A stretch of 6,863 nucleotides of DNA from Treponema sp. (GCA_016282455.1 JAEEKM010000128.1:1-6863); one strand, 5' to 3'. Shown: positions 1 through 6,845, numbered from the stretch's first letter. Made by a program: numbers and translations. The notes: generated by a model from the letters alone, not told the origin.

Positions 1-1
1 A

Positions 2-1477
2 ACAAACGTTCCCTTTAACATCATCAGCAATATTGCAGAAAATATTACTGACCTGCCCGGAGTTTCCTGGCGTAACAAACCAACCCGCAACTATCTGGAA
101 ACAGGTTCAATCAGTCATGTGCTGGGTTACGTTGGTGACATTAACCGTGAAGAACTTTATGTCATGTACAACCAGGGTTACAACAATCAGTCTGTGGTAG
201 GTAAAACCGGTATTGAACGTCAGTACGATTATCTTCTGCAGGGTAAGCCCGGACGTGAACTTCGTACTGTTGATGTGCGCGGACGAATCATGAATGAAAA
301 GCCTGTGGTTGAACCACCTCAGAGCGGTAAAAACCTTGTGCTTACAATAGACAGAAAAATTCAGACTCTTGCAGAACAGGCCCTTGGTGAACGAGTTGGA
401 GCGGCAGTTGTGCTTCGTCCTTCAAACGGTGAGATTCTTGCAATGGTCTCTTACCCTTACTTTGATGCAAATCTTTTTTCAACCGACGATGCTTCCAAAG
501 CCTACGATATGCTCACTGCTGACAAAAATAAACCTTTGCTCAACCGTGCTGTAAATGCAACATATCCTCCGGCTTCTACTTTTAAAGTTGTCATGTCTAC
601 TGCAATGCTTTCAGAAAAAGCTTTTTCTTCTGAAAAGAAAATTGAGTGTCCCGGACGCATTGTTTATGGAGACAGAGTTTTCCGCTGCCACGTTGGAGTT
701 CCCGGACACGGATGGCTTGACATGAAAAATGGTCTTGCCCAGTCCTGCGACGTTTACTTCTGGGTGGTGGGTCGTGATTATCTTGGTGTTGATATTATTT
801 CTACTTATGCCCGTGAGTTTGGATTCGGTCAGAGTTTAAAAATAGATCTTCCTGCACAGAGCGAAGGTTTTGTTCCTACTGCCCAGTGGAAGGAAAGACG
901 TTATCATGAAAAGTGGCTTGGCGGTGACACAATGAATATGTCCATCGGTCAGGGCTACACTCTGGTAACTCCGCTTCACGTAGCAAACATGATGGCAATG
1001 GTCTGTAACTCAGGAAAGATTTACAAACCCCATCTCCTTAAAGAAGTTCGCAGTGGTGCAACAAACGAAATCGAAGAAGTAAAAGAAAAAGAACTCATGC
1101 TGGAAAGTACCGTTGCACCTGAAGTGTGGAAAGAAGTACAGGATGCCCTGCGCTACACGATTACAAACGGTACTGCCATTTACCCCATGCACAATAAGAC
1201 AATTCAGATTGCAGGAAAAACCGGTACTGCAGAAGTTTCGGGAGTAGGTAAGAATCACTGGCACTCCTGGATGGTTGCCTACGCTCCCTTTAATGCCCCT
1301 GTGGAAGATCAGATTGTAGTCGTCACTCTGGTGGAAGCAATCAACAAATGGGAATGGTGGGCTCCTTATGCAACAAACATCATCCTTCAGGGAATATTTA
1401 ACAAGCAGACTTACGAAGAGTCAATTGATGCACTTGGTTTCCGTTCACTCATGACTCAGCAAGGCAGGCGCGAATAA
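2..1477 (+). CDS. mrdA: Penicillin-binding protein 2 (peptidoglycan DD-transpeptidase), 5' end missing
   Basis: This class B penicillin-binding protein cross-links peptidoglycan peptides in the periplasm as the transpeptidase partner of RodA in the elongasome. The reading frame is open to the window edge: 39 residues precede the GTG at 119, and they continue the family pattern into HVLGYVGD, so 119 is an internal valine and not the start. The 491 visible residues lack roughly the first 110-140 (cytoplasmic tail, membrane anchor, start of the pedestal domain), judged from the usual length of about 600. The transpeptidase domain runs from about visible residue 110. Its three active-site motifs are intact: STFK with the acylated serine (nt 575-586), SCD (nt 743-751, the SxD form common in PBP2) and KTGT (nt 1217-1228). 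The segment MNMSIGQGY before the third motif is also typical. The TAA stop shares its last A with the rodA ATG. FtsI/PBP3 is the alternative, but the rodA neighbour and the motif spacing favour PBP2. Confidence 0.95.
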   Translation, partial: TNVPFNIISNIAENITDLPGVSWRNKPTRNYLETGSISHVLGYVGDINREELYVMYNQGYNNQSVVGKTGIERQYDYLLQGKPGRELRTVDVRGRIMNEKPVVEPPQSGKNLVLTIDRKIQTLAEQALGERVGAAVVLRPSNGEILAMVSYPYFDANLFSTDDASKAYDMLTADKNKPLLNRAVNATYPPASTFKVVMSTAMLSEKAFSSEKKIECPGRIVYGDRVFRCHVGVPGHGWLDMKNGLAQSCDVYFWVVGRDYLGVDIISTYAREFGFGQSLKIDLPAQSEGFVPTAQWKERRYHEKWLGGDTMNMSIGQGYTLVTPLHVANMMAMVCNSGKIYKPHLLKEVRSGATNEIEEVKEKELMLESTVAPEVWKEVQDALRYTITNGTAIYPMHNKTIQIAGKTGTAEVSGVGKNHWHSWMVAYAPFNAPVEDQIVVVTLVEAINKWEWWAPYATNIILQGIFNKQTYEESIDALGFRSLMTQQGRRE

Positions 1478-1479
1478 TG
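1461..1479 (+). promoter_or_regulatory. mrdA/rodA TAATG junction with rodA ribosome binding site
   Basis: The mrdA stop TAA (1475-1477) overlaps the rodA start ATG (1477-1479) by one base. A purine-rich AAGGCAGG lies at 1461-1468, leaving 8 bases before the ATG, and is the likely though modest Shine-Dalgarno sequence. It lies inside the last mrdA codons. This arrangement usually means translational coupling, which would keep the two partner enzymes in step. The coupling itself is inferred. Confidence 0.7.
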
Positions 1480-2799
1480 AAAAATAACATACTTGGCCGC
1501 ATAGACTATCTTCTCCTGCTTTGTGTGGTTCTTCTTACCACCACAGGAATTCTTTTTGTTTATTCTTCAGGCATTAACTCCGAGGGTGTTCTCGTTTCAA
1601 ACGAATACATCAAACAGATAATCTGGTCTGCAGTGGGACTTGGCTTTATGTTCCTTGCTGCAATCATGGACTACCGCCGGGTTTACCGCTATGCCCCCTA
1701 TCTTTTTATTGGTCTTGTAGTAGTGCTTATCTACACCCGCCTCTTCGGACGTCTTGTTAACGGTGCCCGCAGCTGGATTGGAATCGGAGACCTTGGCATT
1801 CAGCCTTCAGAAATCTGCAAGATTATTTTTATTCTTTTTCTTGCCTGGTATCTTGACCGCACCCCAAATGAAATTCCTCTCAAACGCTTTATTGTTTCCC
1901 TTGCCATTCTTTTTATTCCAATGGCGCTCATTCTTCTTCAGCCTGATTTGGGAACTTCAAGTGTTTATCTTCCGATTTTTATTTTCATGTGCTTTCTGGC
2001 AAATGTCCCAGTGCGCTACCTGATGCTTGTAATCGGAACAGGCATGCTTACAATTCTCTTTACAGTCCTTCCCATCTGGCAGTCTGAAATTTTACGCCGC
2101 AGTGTTCCGGTCATTTCCGTGCTTACAAACATGAAGCTTCGTCTTCTGGTGATTGCAGTTTCACTTTCTGTAACAATCATTGGTGGAATCGGTCAGCTCA
2201 TGTTCAAGCAAAAATACTTTTACTGGATCACTTATGTTTTTGGCATAATTACTGTTTCTTTAGGTGCATCCATTCTTGGCGGCAAAGTGCTTCGTCCATA
2301 TCAGATTCAGCGCCTTATAGTTTTTGTTGACCCTCAGAGTGATCCGCTTGGTTCAGGATGGAACATCATTCAGTCAAAGATTGCAATCGGTTCTGGAAAC
2401 TTACTGGGGCGTGGTTTTACAAACGGAACGCAGAGCCATTACCGCTTTCTTCCCCAGCAGAGTACGGATTTTATTTTCAGTATTTTTTCTGAAGAGATGG
2501 GCTTTGTAGGGGGAATTATTTTCTTTTCAATTTTCCTTACCATGCTTTTGCGCATTATCGTTATCATCAAAAATACTACCAACAGATACGGCTGTCTTAT
2601 TTCTTCAGGCATTCTTGGAATGTTCTTCTTCCACTTTATCGTTAATGTGGGAATGGTTATGGGCATCATGCCTATTACAGGTATTCCTCTTCCATTCCTC
2701 TCTTACGGCGGAAGTGCCCTGCTTACAAATATGATTGCCATTGGTCTTCTTATGAGCATCAATTCCCGAAGGCTGGATTTTTCCGTTGCTTCCCAATGA
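1477..2799 (+). CDS. rodA: RodA, SEDS-family peptidoglycan glycosyltransferase with two extra membrane segments
   Basis: RodA is an integral membrane SEDS protein that polymerises lipid II into glycan strands together with PBP2 during cell elongation. The SEDS hallmarks are visible: GARSWIGIG (residues 96-104, containing the conserved Trp100), IQPSEICK (108-115), QPDLGTS (155-161), and DPQSDPLGSGW (285-295). The second Asp of that last motif (289) matches, by recollection, the essential extracellular Asp of E. coli, Thermus and Bacillus RodA. Also present are TDFIFSIFSEE (330-340) and the C-terminal PFLSYGGSALL (406-416). At 440 residues it is about 70 longer than E. coli RodA (370). The surplus lies between QPDLGTS and PYQIQR, about residues 201-271, and looks like two additional hydrophobic helices, giving roughly 12 membrane segments instead of 10. 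FtsW or SpoVE would be the alternatives, but adjacency to mrdA and the HYRFLPQQSTDFIF segment favour RodA. Its start is fixed by the TAATG overlap. Confidence 0.95.
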   Translation: MKNNILGRIDYLLLLCVVLLTTTGILFVYSSGINSEGVLVSNEYIKQIIWSAVGLGFMFLAAIMDYRRVYRYAPYLFIGLVVVLIYTRLFGRLVNGARSWIGIGDLGIQPSEICKIIFILFLAWYLDRTPNEIPLKRFIVSLAILFIPMALILLQPDLGTSSVYLPIFIFMCFLANVPVRYLMLVIGTGMLTILFTVLPIWQSEILRRSVPVISVLTNMKLRLLVIAVSLSVTIIGGIGQLMFKQKYFYWITYVFGIITVSLGASILGGKVLRPYQIQRLIVFVDPQSDPLGSGWNIIQSKIAIGSGNLLGRGFTNGTQSHYRFLPQQSTDFIFSIFSEEMGFVGGIIFFSIFLTMLLRIIVIIKNTTNRYGCLISSGILGMFFFHFIVNVGMVMGIMPITGIPLPFLSYGGSALLTNMIAIGLLMSINSRRLDFSVASQ

Positions 2800-2803
2800 G
2801 GTG
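2798..2803 (+). promoter_or_regulatory. Shine-Dalgarno sequence of the radical SAM gene, overlapping the rodA stop
   Basis: GAGGTG is strongly complementary to the 3' end of 16S rRNA. It begins within the rodA TGA stop and leaves 5 bases between GAGG and the ATG at 2807. It fixes that ATG as the start and ties the gene to the mrdA-rodA unit. Confidence 0.8.
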
Positions 2804-2806
2804 TAA

Positions 2807-5455
2807 ATGAATTTAGTAAAGCCCCTGGAAGTTTTTTCTTCCCAGTTGAATACTGTTCAGGCTCCTTCCCGTTATCTTGGCGGTGAATATGGGGCCGTCA
2901 TAAAAATTCATGAAGCTGACAAACATTATTACAATGTAGGAATTGCTTTTCCAGACCTTTATGAAATAGGCATGTCAAATCTTGCCGTAAAAATTATTTA
3001 CAACGCACTAAATGCCTTTGACAATATCCGCTGTGAAAGGGTTTTTTCTCCCGACCTTGATTTTGAAGCATTGCTCAGAGAAAAAAATGTTCCCCTTTAC
3101 ACACTTGAAACCGGCATGCCTCTTAAGGAACTTGATTTTATTGGTTTTTCAATTGGCTATGAACTTGGAATTACACAGGTTCTTGCCATGCTGGATTTAG
3201 GCGGAATACCTCTTCTTGCAAAAGACCGCAGACCGGAAGACCCCATTGTTATTGCAGGCGGCTGTGGTGTAACAAACCCCGCTCCCTTTGCTGATTTTTT
3301 TGATGCAGTAATGATTGGTGAAGCAGAAGATGCACTCTTTGACACAATAAATGAACTTGCCCTTATGAAAGAAAAGGGTGAGTCCAGGGAGTGTATGCTT
3401 AAGCATCTTTCTGAAAAATCTTTCATCTGGACTAAAGACAAGGGGAAGATTGCATACAGGGCAGTGCAGGGGAACTTTGGACTTGTTCCTTCTAAACCAA
3501 GCTGGTATCCTCTTCCTTCAATTAAACCGGTTCAGGATCATGGGGTTGTAGAAATCATGCGTGGCTGCCCCAACGGATGCCGCTTTTGTCATGCCGGAAT
3601 GTATTACAGACCCACCCGTGTTAAAAACAGAAAACTCATCATTGATGAAATTGACCATCTTGTTTTTGATGCAGGTTACCGCGAAGTAAGTCTTAATTCT
3701 TTAAGCAGTGCAGATTTTCCTGACATTGAAGGTTTGCTTGATGAATTGAATCAGCGTTACAAAGGTTACAATGTTTCTTTCCAGCTTCCTTCCCTTAAGG
3801 TGAACAGTCTTTCTCTTCCCATCCTTGAAAAACTTTCTACCGTAAGAAAAAGCGGTCTTACATTTGCAGTTGAAACTCCTGAAGAACTCTGGCAGCTTTC
3901 CTTAAACAAAGAAGTTTATGCCCAGCATCTTGAAAGCATTATTCTAGAAGCAAAAGCCCGTGGCTGGAGCAGTGCTAAGTTTTATTTTATGATTGGTCTT
4001 CCCGTAGGTGATTATTTTGGAGATGCAAACACAAGCGGAAAAACAGAAGAAGAAGTTATTGTTGATTTTCTTTTAGACATACAAAAGAGAACCCGCATTC
4101 AGTGCAATGTAAATGTCGGAGTTTTTATTCCAAAGCCCCACACCGCCTACCAGTGGGTAAGACAGTTAACGCCTGAAGCCGCACAGAAAAAGTTTGACTA
4201 CCTTTACCAGCATCTTCCCCGCGGAAAGTTTAAGTTGGGCCGTCATAATCTTGACACAACCGTTCTTGAAGGACTCATGAGCCGTGGGGACAGTCGGGTT
4301 GGAAAATTAATTCTTTCTGCCTACAATAAGGGAATCCGTTTTGATGCCTGGGATGAAAAGTTAAAGGATAATAAAAGTAAGTGGCAGGAAGTATTTTCTG
4401 AGTGCGGCTGGAATGTACATGACTATGTTTACAAAGACTGGAGCCTTGACGAAGAACTTCCCTGGGACGGAGTAAGCCTTGGAGTTTCAAAACAGTTTTA
4501 CCGCCGAGAATGGGAACGTTCCCTGAGTGCAGTTTTAACTCCCCGCTGTATGAGTAATTGTGATCACCCCTGCGGTATCTGTTCTGAAAAAAAACAGGTT
4601 TCTGTTCATAAAGCAGAAGAGATTGAAGCAGTAACTCCTGATGTAGAAAATCGTATTGTACCTGTTGTGCCCGAGAGACCTGAAAGCAATATTCCCATTT
4701 TGTACAGAGTCATTTTCTCCTTTAAGCGTTGTAACGGCGGAGAATACATGGCCTATCTTTCACAGGTGGAACTTTTTCACAAGGCCATAATAAGAAGCGG
4801 ACTTCCTTTTGTCTTTACTTCAGGTTTTAATCCCTTGCCCCGCATTGAGTTTGCAAGTGCAATGAGTCTTGGAATTTCTTCTCTGGAAGAAGTTGCAAGA
4901 GCCTGCCTTTTCGCTGAGATTTCTTATGAAATAGTTATGCAGGAAATGAACCGCGTGCTTCCACCGGACTTTGCCCTTACAAAGGTTTTTGTTTTCCCCG
5001 TGACCACCCTGCGAAAGAGGGAATCACTCAGTCAGGGGCTTTGGGGCGGCCGTTATGAATATGCGGTTAAAGAGCCGTCTTTTGAAACAACTTTCTTTGA
5101 CTTTGCCAGGACTTTTTGCGCTGAAAAAAATATTTCCTATACACAGGAAAAGGGTAAATGGTACTTTGATTTTCCTTCCAGCGACAAAGTTTTCCGCACG
5201 GAACTTGAAACCCGTTTTGAAAACAAATGGTACCAGCTCCTTTACGTAACAAAAGTTCAGACTCTGGCAAATCCTCAGGTTAAGGGCTGGACTGCAAATG
5301 ATGAACGCCTCTGGCGAAGTGACAGTTCTCATTTTGAAAAAGACACCAGTCTTCTTTCTGAAACTGATACAGACAAACCTGTTTCCTTCTTTGACCTCTA
5401 CAAAAAAATCGCCCAGGTAAACGCTGACTTAATCTCCGCCCGTGCTGCCTTTTAG
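2807..5455 (+). CDS. TIGR03960-type radical SAM protein fused to a DUF2344 (TIGR03936) domain, function unknown
   Basis: An 882-residue fusion protein with no known reaction. Residues about 40-200 resemble the degenerate B12-binding-like N-terminal domain of TIGR03960 (AFPDLYEIGMSNLAV at 47-61, GFSIGYEL at 113-120, ADFFDAVMIGEAED at 162-175). I see no DxHxxG cobalamin-ligand motif, so true B12 binding is doubtful. The radical SAM core has a canonical CxxxCxxC cluster (Cys254, 258, 261 in MRGCPNGCRFCHAG), followed by SLNSLSSADF, KFYFMIGLP and IPKPHTAYQW. A second cysteine set, C-x3-C-x3-C-x2-C (581, 585, 589, 592), closes this half and may bind another Fe-S cluster or zinc. A charged, proline-rich linker (593-628) leads to the DUF2344 domain, about 630-830 (YMAYLSQVELFHKAI, SGFNPLPRIEFASAMSLGI), with a less recognisable tail to 882. 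In many bacteria, from memory, the two halves are separate adjacent genes of about 600 and 220 codons. It is probably cytoplasmic, as no signal peptide or membrane helix is seen. The start is supported by GAGGTG upstream. Confidence 0.9.
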   Translation: MNLVKPLEVFSSQLNTVQAPSRYLGGEYGAVIKIHEADKHYYNVGIAFPDLYEIGMSNLAVKIIYNALNAFDNIRCERVFSPDLDFEALLREKNVPLYTLETGMPLKELDFIGFSIGYELGITQVLAMLDLGGIPLLAKDRRPEDPIVIAGGCGVTNPAPFADFFDAVMIGEAEDALFDTINELALMKEKGESRECMLKHLSEKSFIWTKDKGKIAYRAVQGNFGLVPSKPSWYPLPSIKPVQDHGVVEIMRGCPNGCRFCHAGMYYRPTRVKNRKLIIDEIDHLVFDAGYREVSLNSLSSADFPDIEGLLDELNQRYKGYNVSFQLPSLKVNSLSLPILEKLSTVRKSGLTFAVETPEELWQLSLNKEVYAQHLESIILEAKARGWSSAKFYFMIGLPVGDYFGDANTSGKTEEEVIVDFLLDIQKRTRIQCNVNVGVFIPKPHTAYQWVRQLTPEAAQKKFDYLYQHLPRGKFKLGRHNLDTTVLEGLMSRGDSRVGKLILSAYNKGIRFDAWDEKLKDNKSKWQEVFSECGWNVHDYVYKDWSLDEELPWDGVSLGVSKQFYRREWERSLSAVLTPRCMSNCDHPCGICSEKKQVSVHKAEEIEAVTPDVENRIVPVVPERPESNIPILYRVIFSFKRCNGGEYMAYLSQVELFHKAIIRSGLPFVFTSGFNPLPRIEFASAMSLGISSLEEVARACLFAEISYEIVMQEMNRVLPPDFALTKVFVFPVTTLRKRESLSQGLWGGRYEYAVKEPSFETTFFDFARTFCAEKNISYTQEKGKWYFDFPSSDKVFRTELETRFENKWYQLLYVTKVQTLANPQVKGWTANDERLWRSDSSHFEKDTSLLSETDTDKPVSFFDLYKKIAQVNADLISARAAF

Positions 5456-5460
5456 TCATA

Positions 5461-5489
5461 TTGTGAAAGATAAGCATTTTTGATATAAT
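5461..5489 (+). promoter_or_regulatory. Sigma-70-type promoter with extended -10, driving the aspartate kinase gene
   Basis: TTGTGA (5461-5466, 4 of 6 matches to TTGACA) is separated by exactly 17 bases from a perfect TATAAT (5484-5489). The -10 is preceded by TG at 5481-5482, giving the extended element TGATATAAT. Numbering the last T as -7 puts +1 on A5496, which is the A of the aspartate kinase ATG. The element sits in the only substantial intergenic gap of the window, which raises its credibility. Activity is inferred from sequence only. Confidence 0.75.
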
Positions 5490-5493
5490 GCTT
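5472..5493 (+). repeat. 7-bp inverted repeat across the -10 box, possible operator or weak terminator
   Basis: AAGCATT (5472-5478) and AATGCTT (5487-5493) are perfect inverted copies around an 8-base loop. The right arm covers the last three bases of TATAAT. Two roles are possible. It could be an operator where a dimeric regulator would block the promoter, or a weak terminator for the upstream unit, since TT follows the right arm directly. The stem has only two G-C pairs and the T tract is short, so efficient intrinsic termination is unlikely. Chance is not excluded in such AT-rich DNA. Confidence 0.4.
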
Positions 5494-5495
5494 TT

Positions 5496-6833
5496 ATGAT
5501 AGTAATGAAATTCGGCGGAAGTTCTGTTGCAAATGCAGACCGCATCCGTCATGTTGCAGAAATTATTCAGGCTTACAAAAACGAGCGTCCCGTTGTAGTA
5601 CTTAGTGCAATGGGAGATACCACTGACCATCTTCTTGAGGCCGCAGATGAAGCGGTTCTTGGAAAAGTTGACATTGCCAAAATCGAAACCCTGCACCGGG
5701 AAACTGCAAAAGAACTTGGCGTTGATGTCCCGGAAATTGCCGGTCTCCTTGAAGAACTAAAAACTCTGCTTACCGGTATTTCCATGTTAAAGGAATTGAC
5801 AAAACGTACAAGAGACTATCTTGTTTCTTTTGGTGAACGCATGAGCGTGCGTATGATGGCCGCCTATCTTTCAAAAGAGGGGACTCCCGCTCAGTCTTAT
5901 GATGCCTGGGATGTTGGCTTTGTAAGTGACAGCAATTTTATGGCCGCAGAACTTCTTGATGAAGTCTGGGAAAATATACCAAAGCATCTTAATGCCTATA
6001 AAAACGGTGAAAGCAGTCAGATTCCAATTGTTACCGGCTTTATTGCAAAAGATAAGCATGGAATCATTACCACTTTGGGCCGTGGTGGTTCTGACCTTAG
6101 TGCAACCATGATTGGTGCTGCAATGAGGGCAAAAGAGATTCAGACCTGGAAGGATGTTGACGGTATTCTTACAACTGATCCAAGAGTTGTAAAAGAAGCA
6201 CATCCCGTTAATGAAGTGACTTACGAAGAAGCACAGGAACTTGCCATGTTCGGTGCCCAGGTCCTTCACCCGAGAAGCATGATTCCCTGCCGCAAAACAG
6301 GAACTCCTGTCCGCGTAAAAAACTCTTACAATATTAAAAGCCCCGGAACCCTTATTGTAGAAGAACACACAGGGGCTGTTCCCCCGGTTACTGCAATCAC
6401 AAGTGTTAAAGACATTACCCTTATTGACATTCAGTCAAGCCGCATGCTTGGAGCTTCCGGTTTCCTTGCTCATGTTTTTAATCAGTTCCTCAAGTGGGAA
6501 ATCAGTATTGATGTAATTGCAACCAGTGAAGTTTCTGTCAGCCTTACAGTGAATACTTCTAAGGTTAAGAAAAATCTTTCAGGACTTATGGAAGATTTAT
6601 CCCGTGTTGCAGACGTTCATGCAAAAGATGACAAGGCAATCGTTACTATCATTTGTGATGCAAGTCATTCTTCTGCCATTCTCTCTGATGCATTTTCTGC
6701 CCTCAGTAAAAGCGGCATAAATGTTCAGATGATAAGTCAGGGTGCAAGCAAGGTGAACATCAGTTTTATTGTTGAGTCTTCTCAGGCTGATGAAGTTGTT
6801 CGCGTGCGTCACGAAGCGTTTTTTTCAAAATAG
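5496..6833 (+). CDS. lysC: Aspartate kinase, monofunctional, lysine-sensitive type with tandem ACT domains
   Basis: It phosphorylates L-aspartate with ATP to 4-phospho-L-aspartate, the committed step toward lysine/diaminopimelate, threonine and methionine, in the cytoplasm. The kinase domain (about 1-290) shows KFGGSSV (5-11), SFGERMS (111-117), TTLGRGGSDLSA (192-203) and WKDVDGILTTDPRVV (218-232). Two ACT domains follow. The first, about 300-365, has MLGASGFLAHVF (317-328) and VIATSEVSVSL (340-350), which line the lysine site in related enzymes. The second, about 380-443, has VQMISQGASKVNISF (410-424). These segments resemble plant and E. coli LysC-type enzymes, so lysine feedback inhibition is expected but not shown. 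The 445-residue length is normal for a single-function enzyme (E. coli LysC 449), and no homoserine dehydrogenase domain is attached. An in-frame TGA at 5481 limits the start to ATG 5496 or ATG 5505. Neither has a Shine-Dalgarno sequence, and 5496 coincides with the predicted transcription start. The symbol lysC is by family; the local name may differ. Confidence 0.93.
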   Translation: MIVMKFGGSSVANADRIRHVAEIIQAYKNERPVVVLSAMGDTTDHLLEAADEAVLGKVDIAKIETLHRETAKELGVDVPEIAGLLEELKTLLTGISMLKELTKRTRDYLVSFGERMSVRMMAAYLSKEGTPAQSYDAWDVGFVSDSNFMAAELLDEVWENIPKHLNAYKNGESSQIPIVTGFIAKDKHGIITTLGRGGSDLSATMIGAAMRAKEIQTWKDVDGILTTDPRVVKEAHPVNEVTYEEAQELAMFGAQVLHPRSMIPCRKTGTPVRVKNSYNIKSPGTLIVEEHTGAVPPVTAITSVKDITLIDIQSSRMLGASGFLAHVFNQFLKWEISIDVIATSEVSVSLTVNTSKVKKNLSGLMEDLSRVADVHAKDDKAIVTIICDASHSSAILSDAFSALSKSGINVQMISQGASKVNISFIVESSQADEVVRVRHEAFFSK

Positions 6834-6838
6834 GGGAG
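6832..6838 (+). promoter_or_regulatory. Shine-Dalgarno sequence of the gene after aspartate kinase
   Basis: AGGGGAG overlaps the aspartate kinase stop (TAG 6831-6833) and leaves 7 bases before the ATG at 6846. It is a strong site and indicates that the next gene is co-transcribed with aspartate kinase. Confidence 0.75.
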
Positions 6839-6845
6839 TAGGATT

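Noticed and set aside
119..121. GTG at 119 as the start of the penicillin-binding protein gene
   Set aside because: The frame is open upstream to position 2, and the 39 extra residues continue the PBP2 family sequence directly into HVLGYVGD, so this is an internal valine codon.
5024..5332. 102-codon minus-strand open frame
   Set aside because: It is antisense to the DUF2344 domain, with no family resemblance; overlapping frames on both strands here are shadows.
5463..5483. Seven-codon ORF from GTG 5463 (VKDKHF) as a leader peptide for attenuation
   Set aside because: It has no Shine-Dalgarno sequence, overlaps the -35 and spacer of the promoter so it would not be on the predicted transcript, contains only two lysines, and there is no pair of alternative hairpins downstream.
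5456..5495. Strong intrinsic terminator after the radical SAM gene
   Set aside because: The only hairpin has a 7-bp stem with two G-C pairs and is followed by just two T residues before the ATG; it fits a promoter-overlapping operator or chance better than an efficient terminator.
5280..5696. 138-codon minus-strand open frame spanning the intergenic gap
   Set aside because: It covers the end of the radical SAM gene, the promoter and the start of aspartate kinase, all better explained on the plus strand, and the translation shows no recognisable family.
5796..5822. TTGACA followed by TATCTT as an internal promoter
   Set aside because: The -35 match is perfect, but the -10 matches 4 of 6 after only 15 bases, and it lies inside the aspartate kinase coding sequence with no gene start just downstream.
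5871..6368. 165-codon minus-strand open frame
   Set aside because: It lies wholly antisense to the conserved aspartate kinase domain, its product is not recognisable, and every well-supported gene here is on the plus strand. It is a by-product of codon bias.
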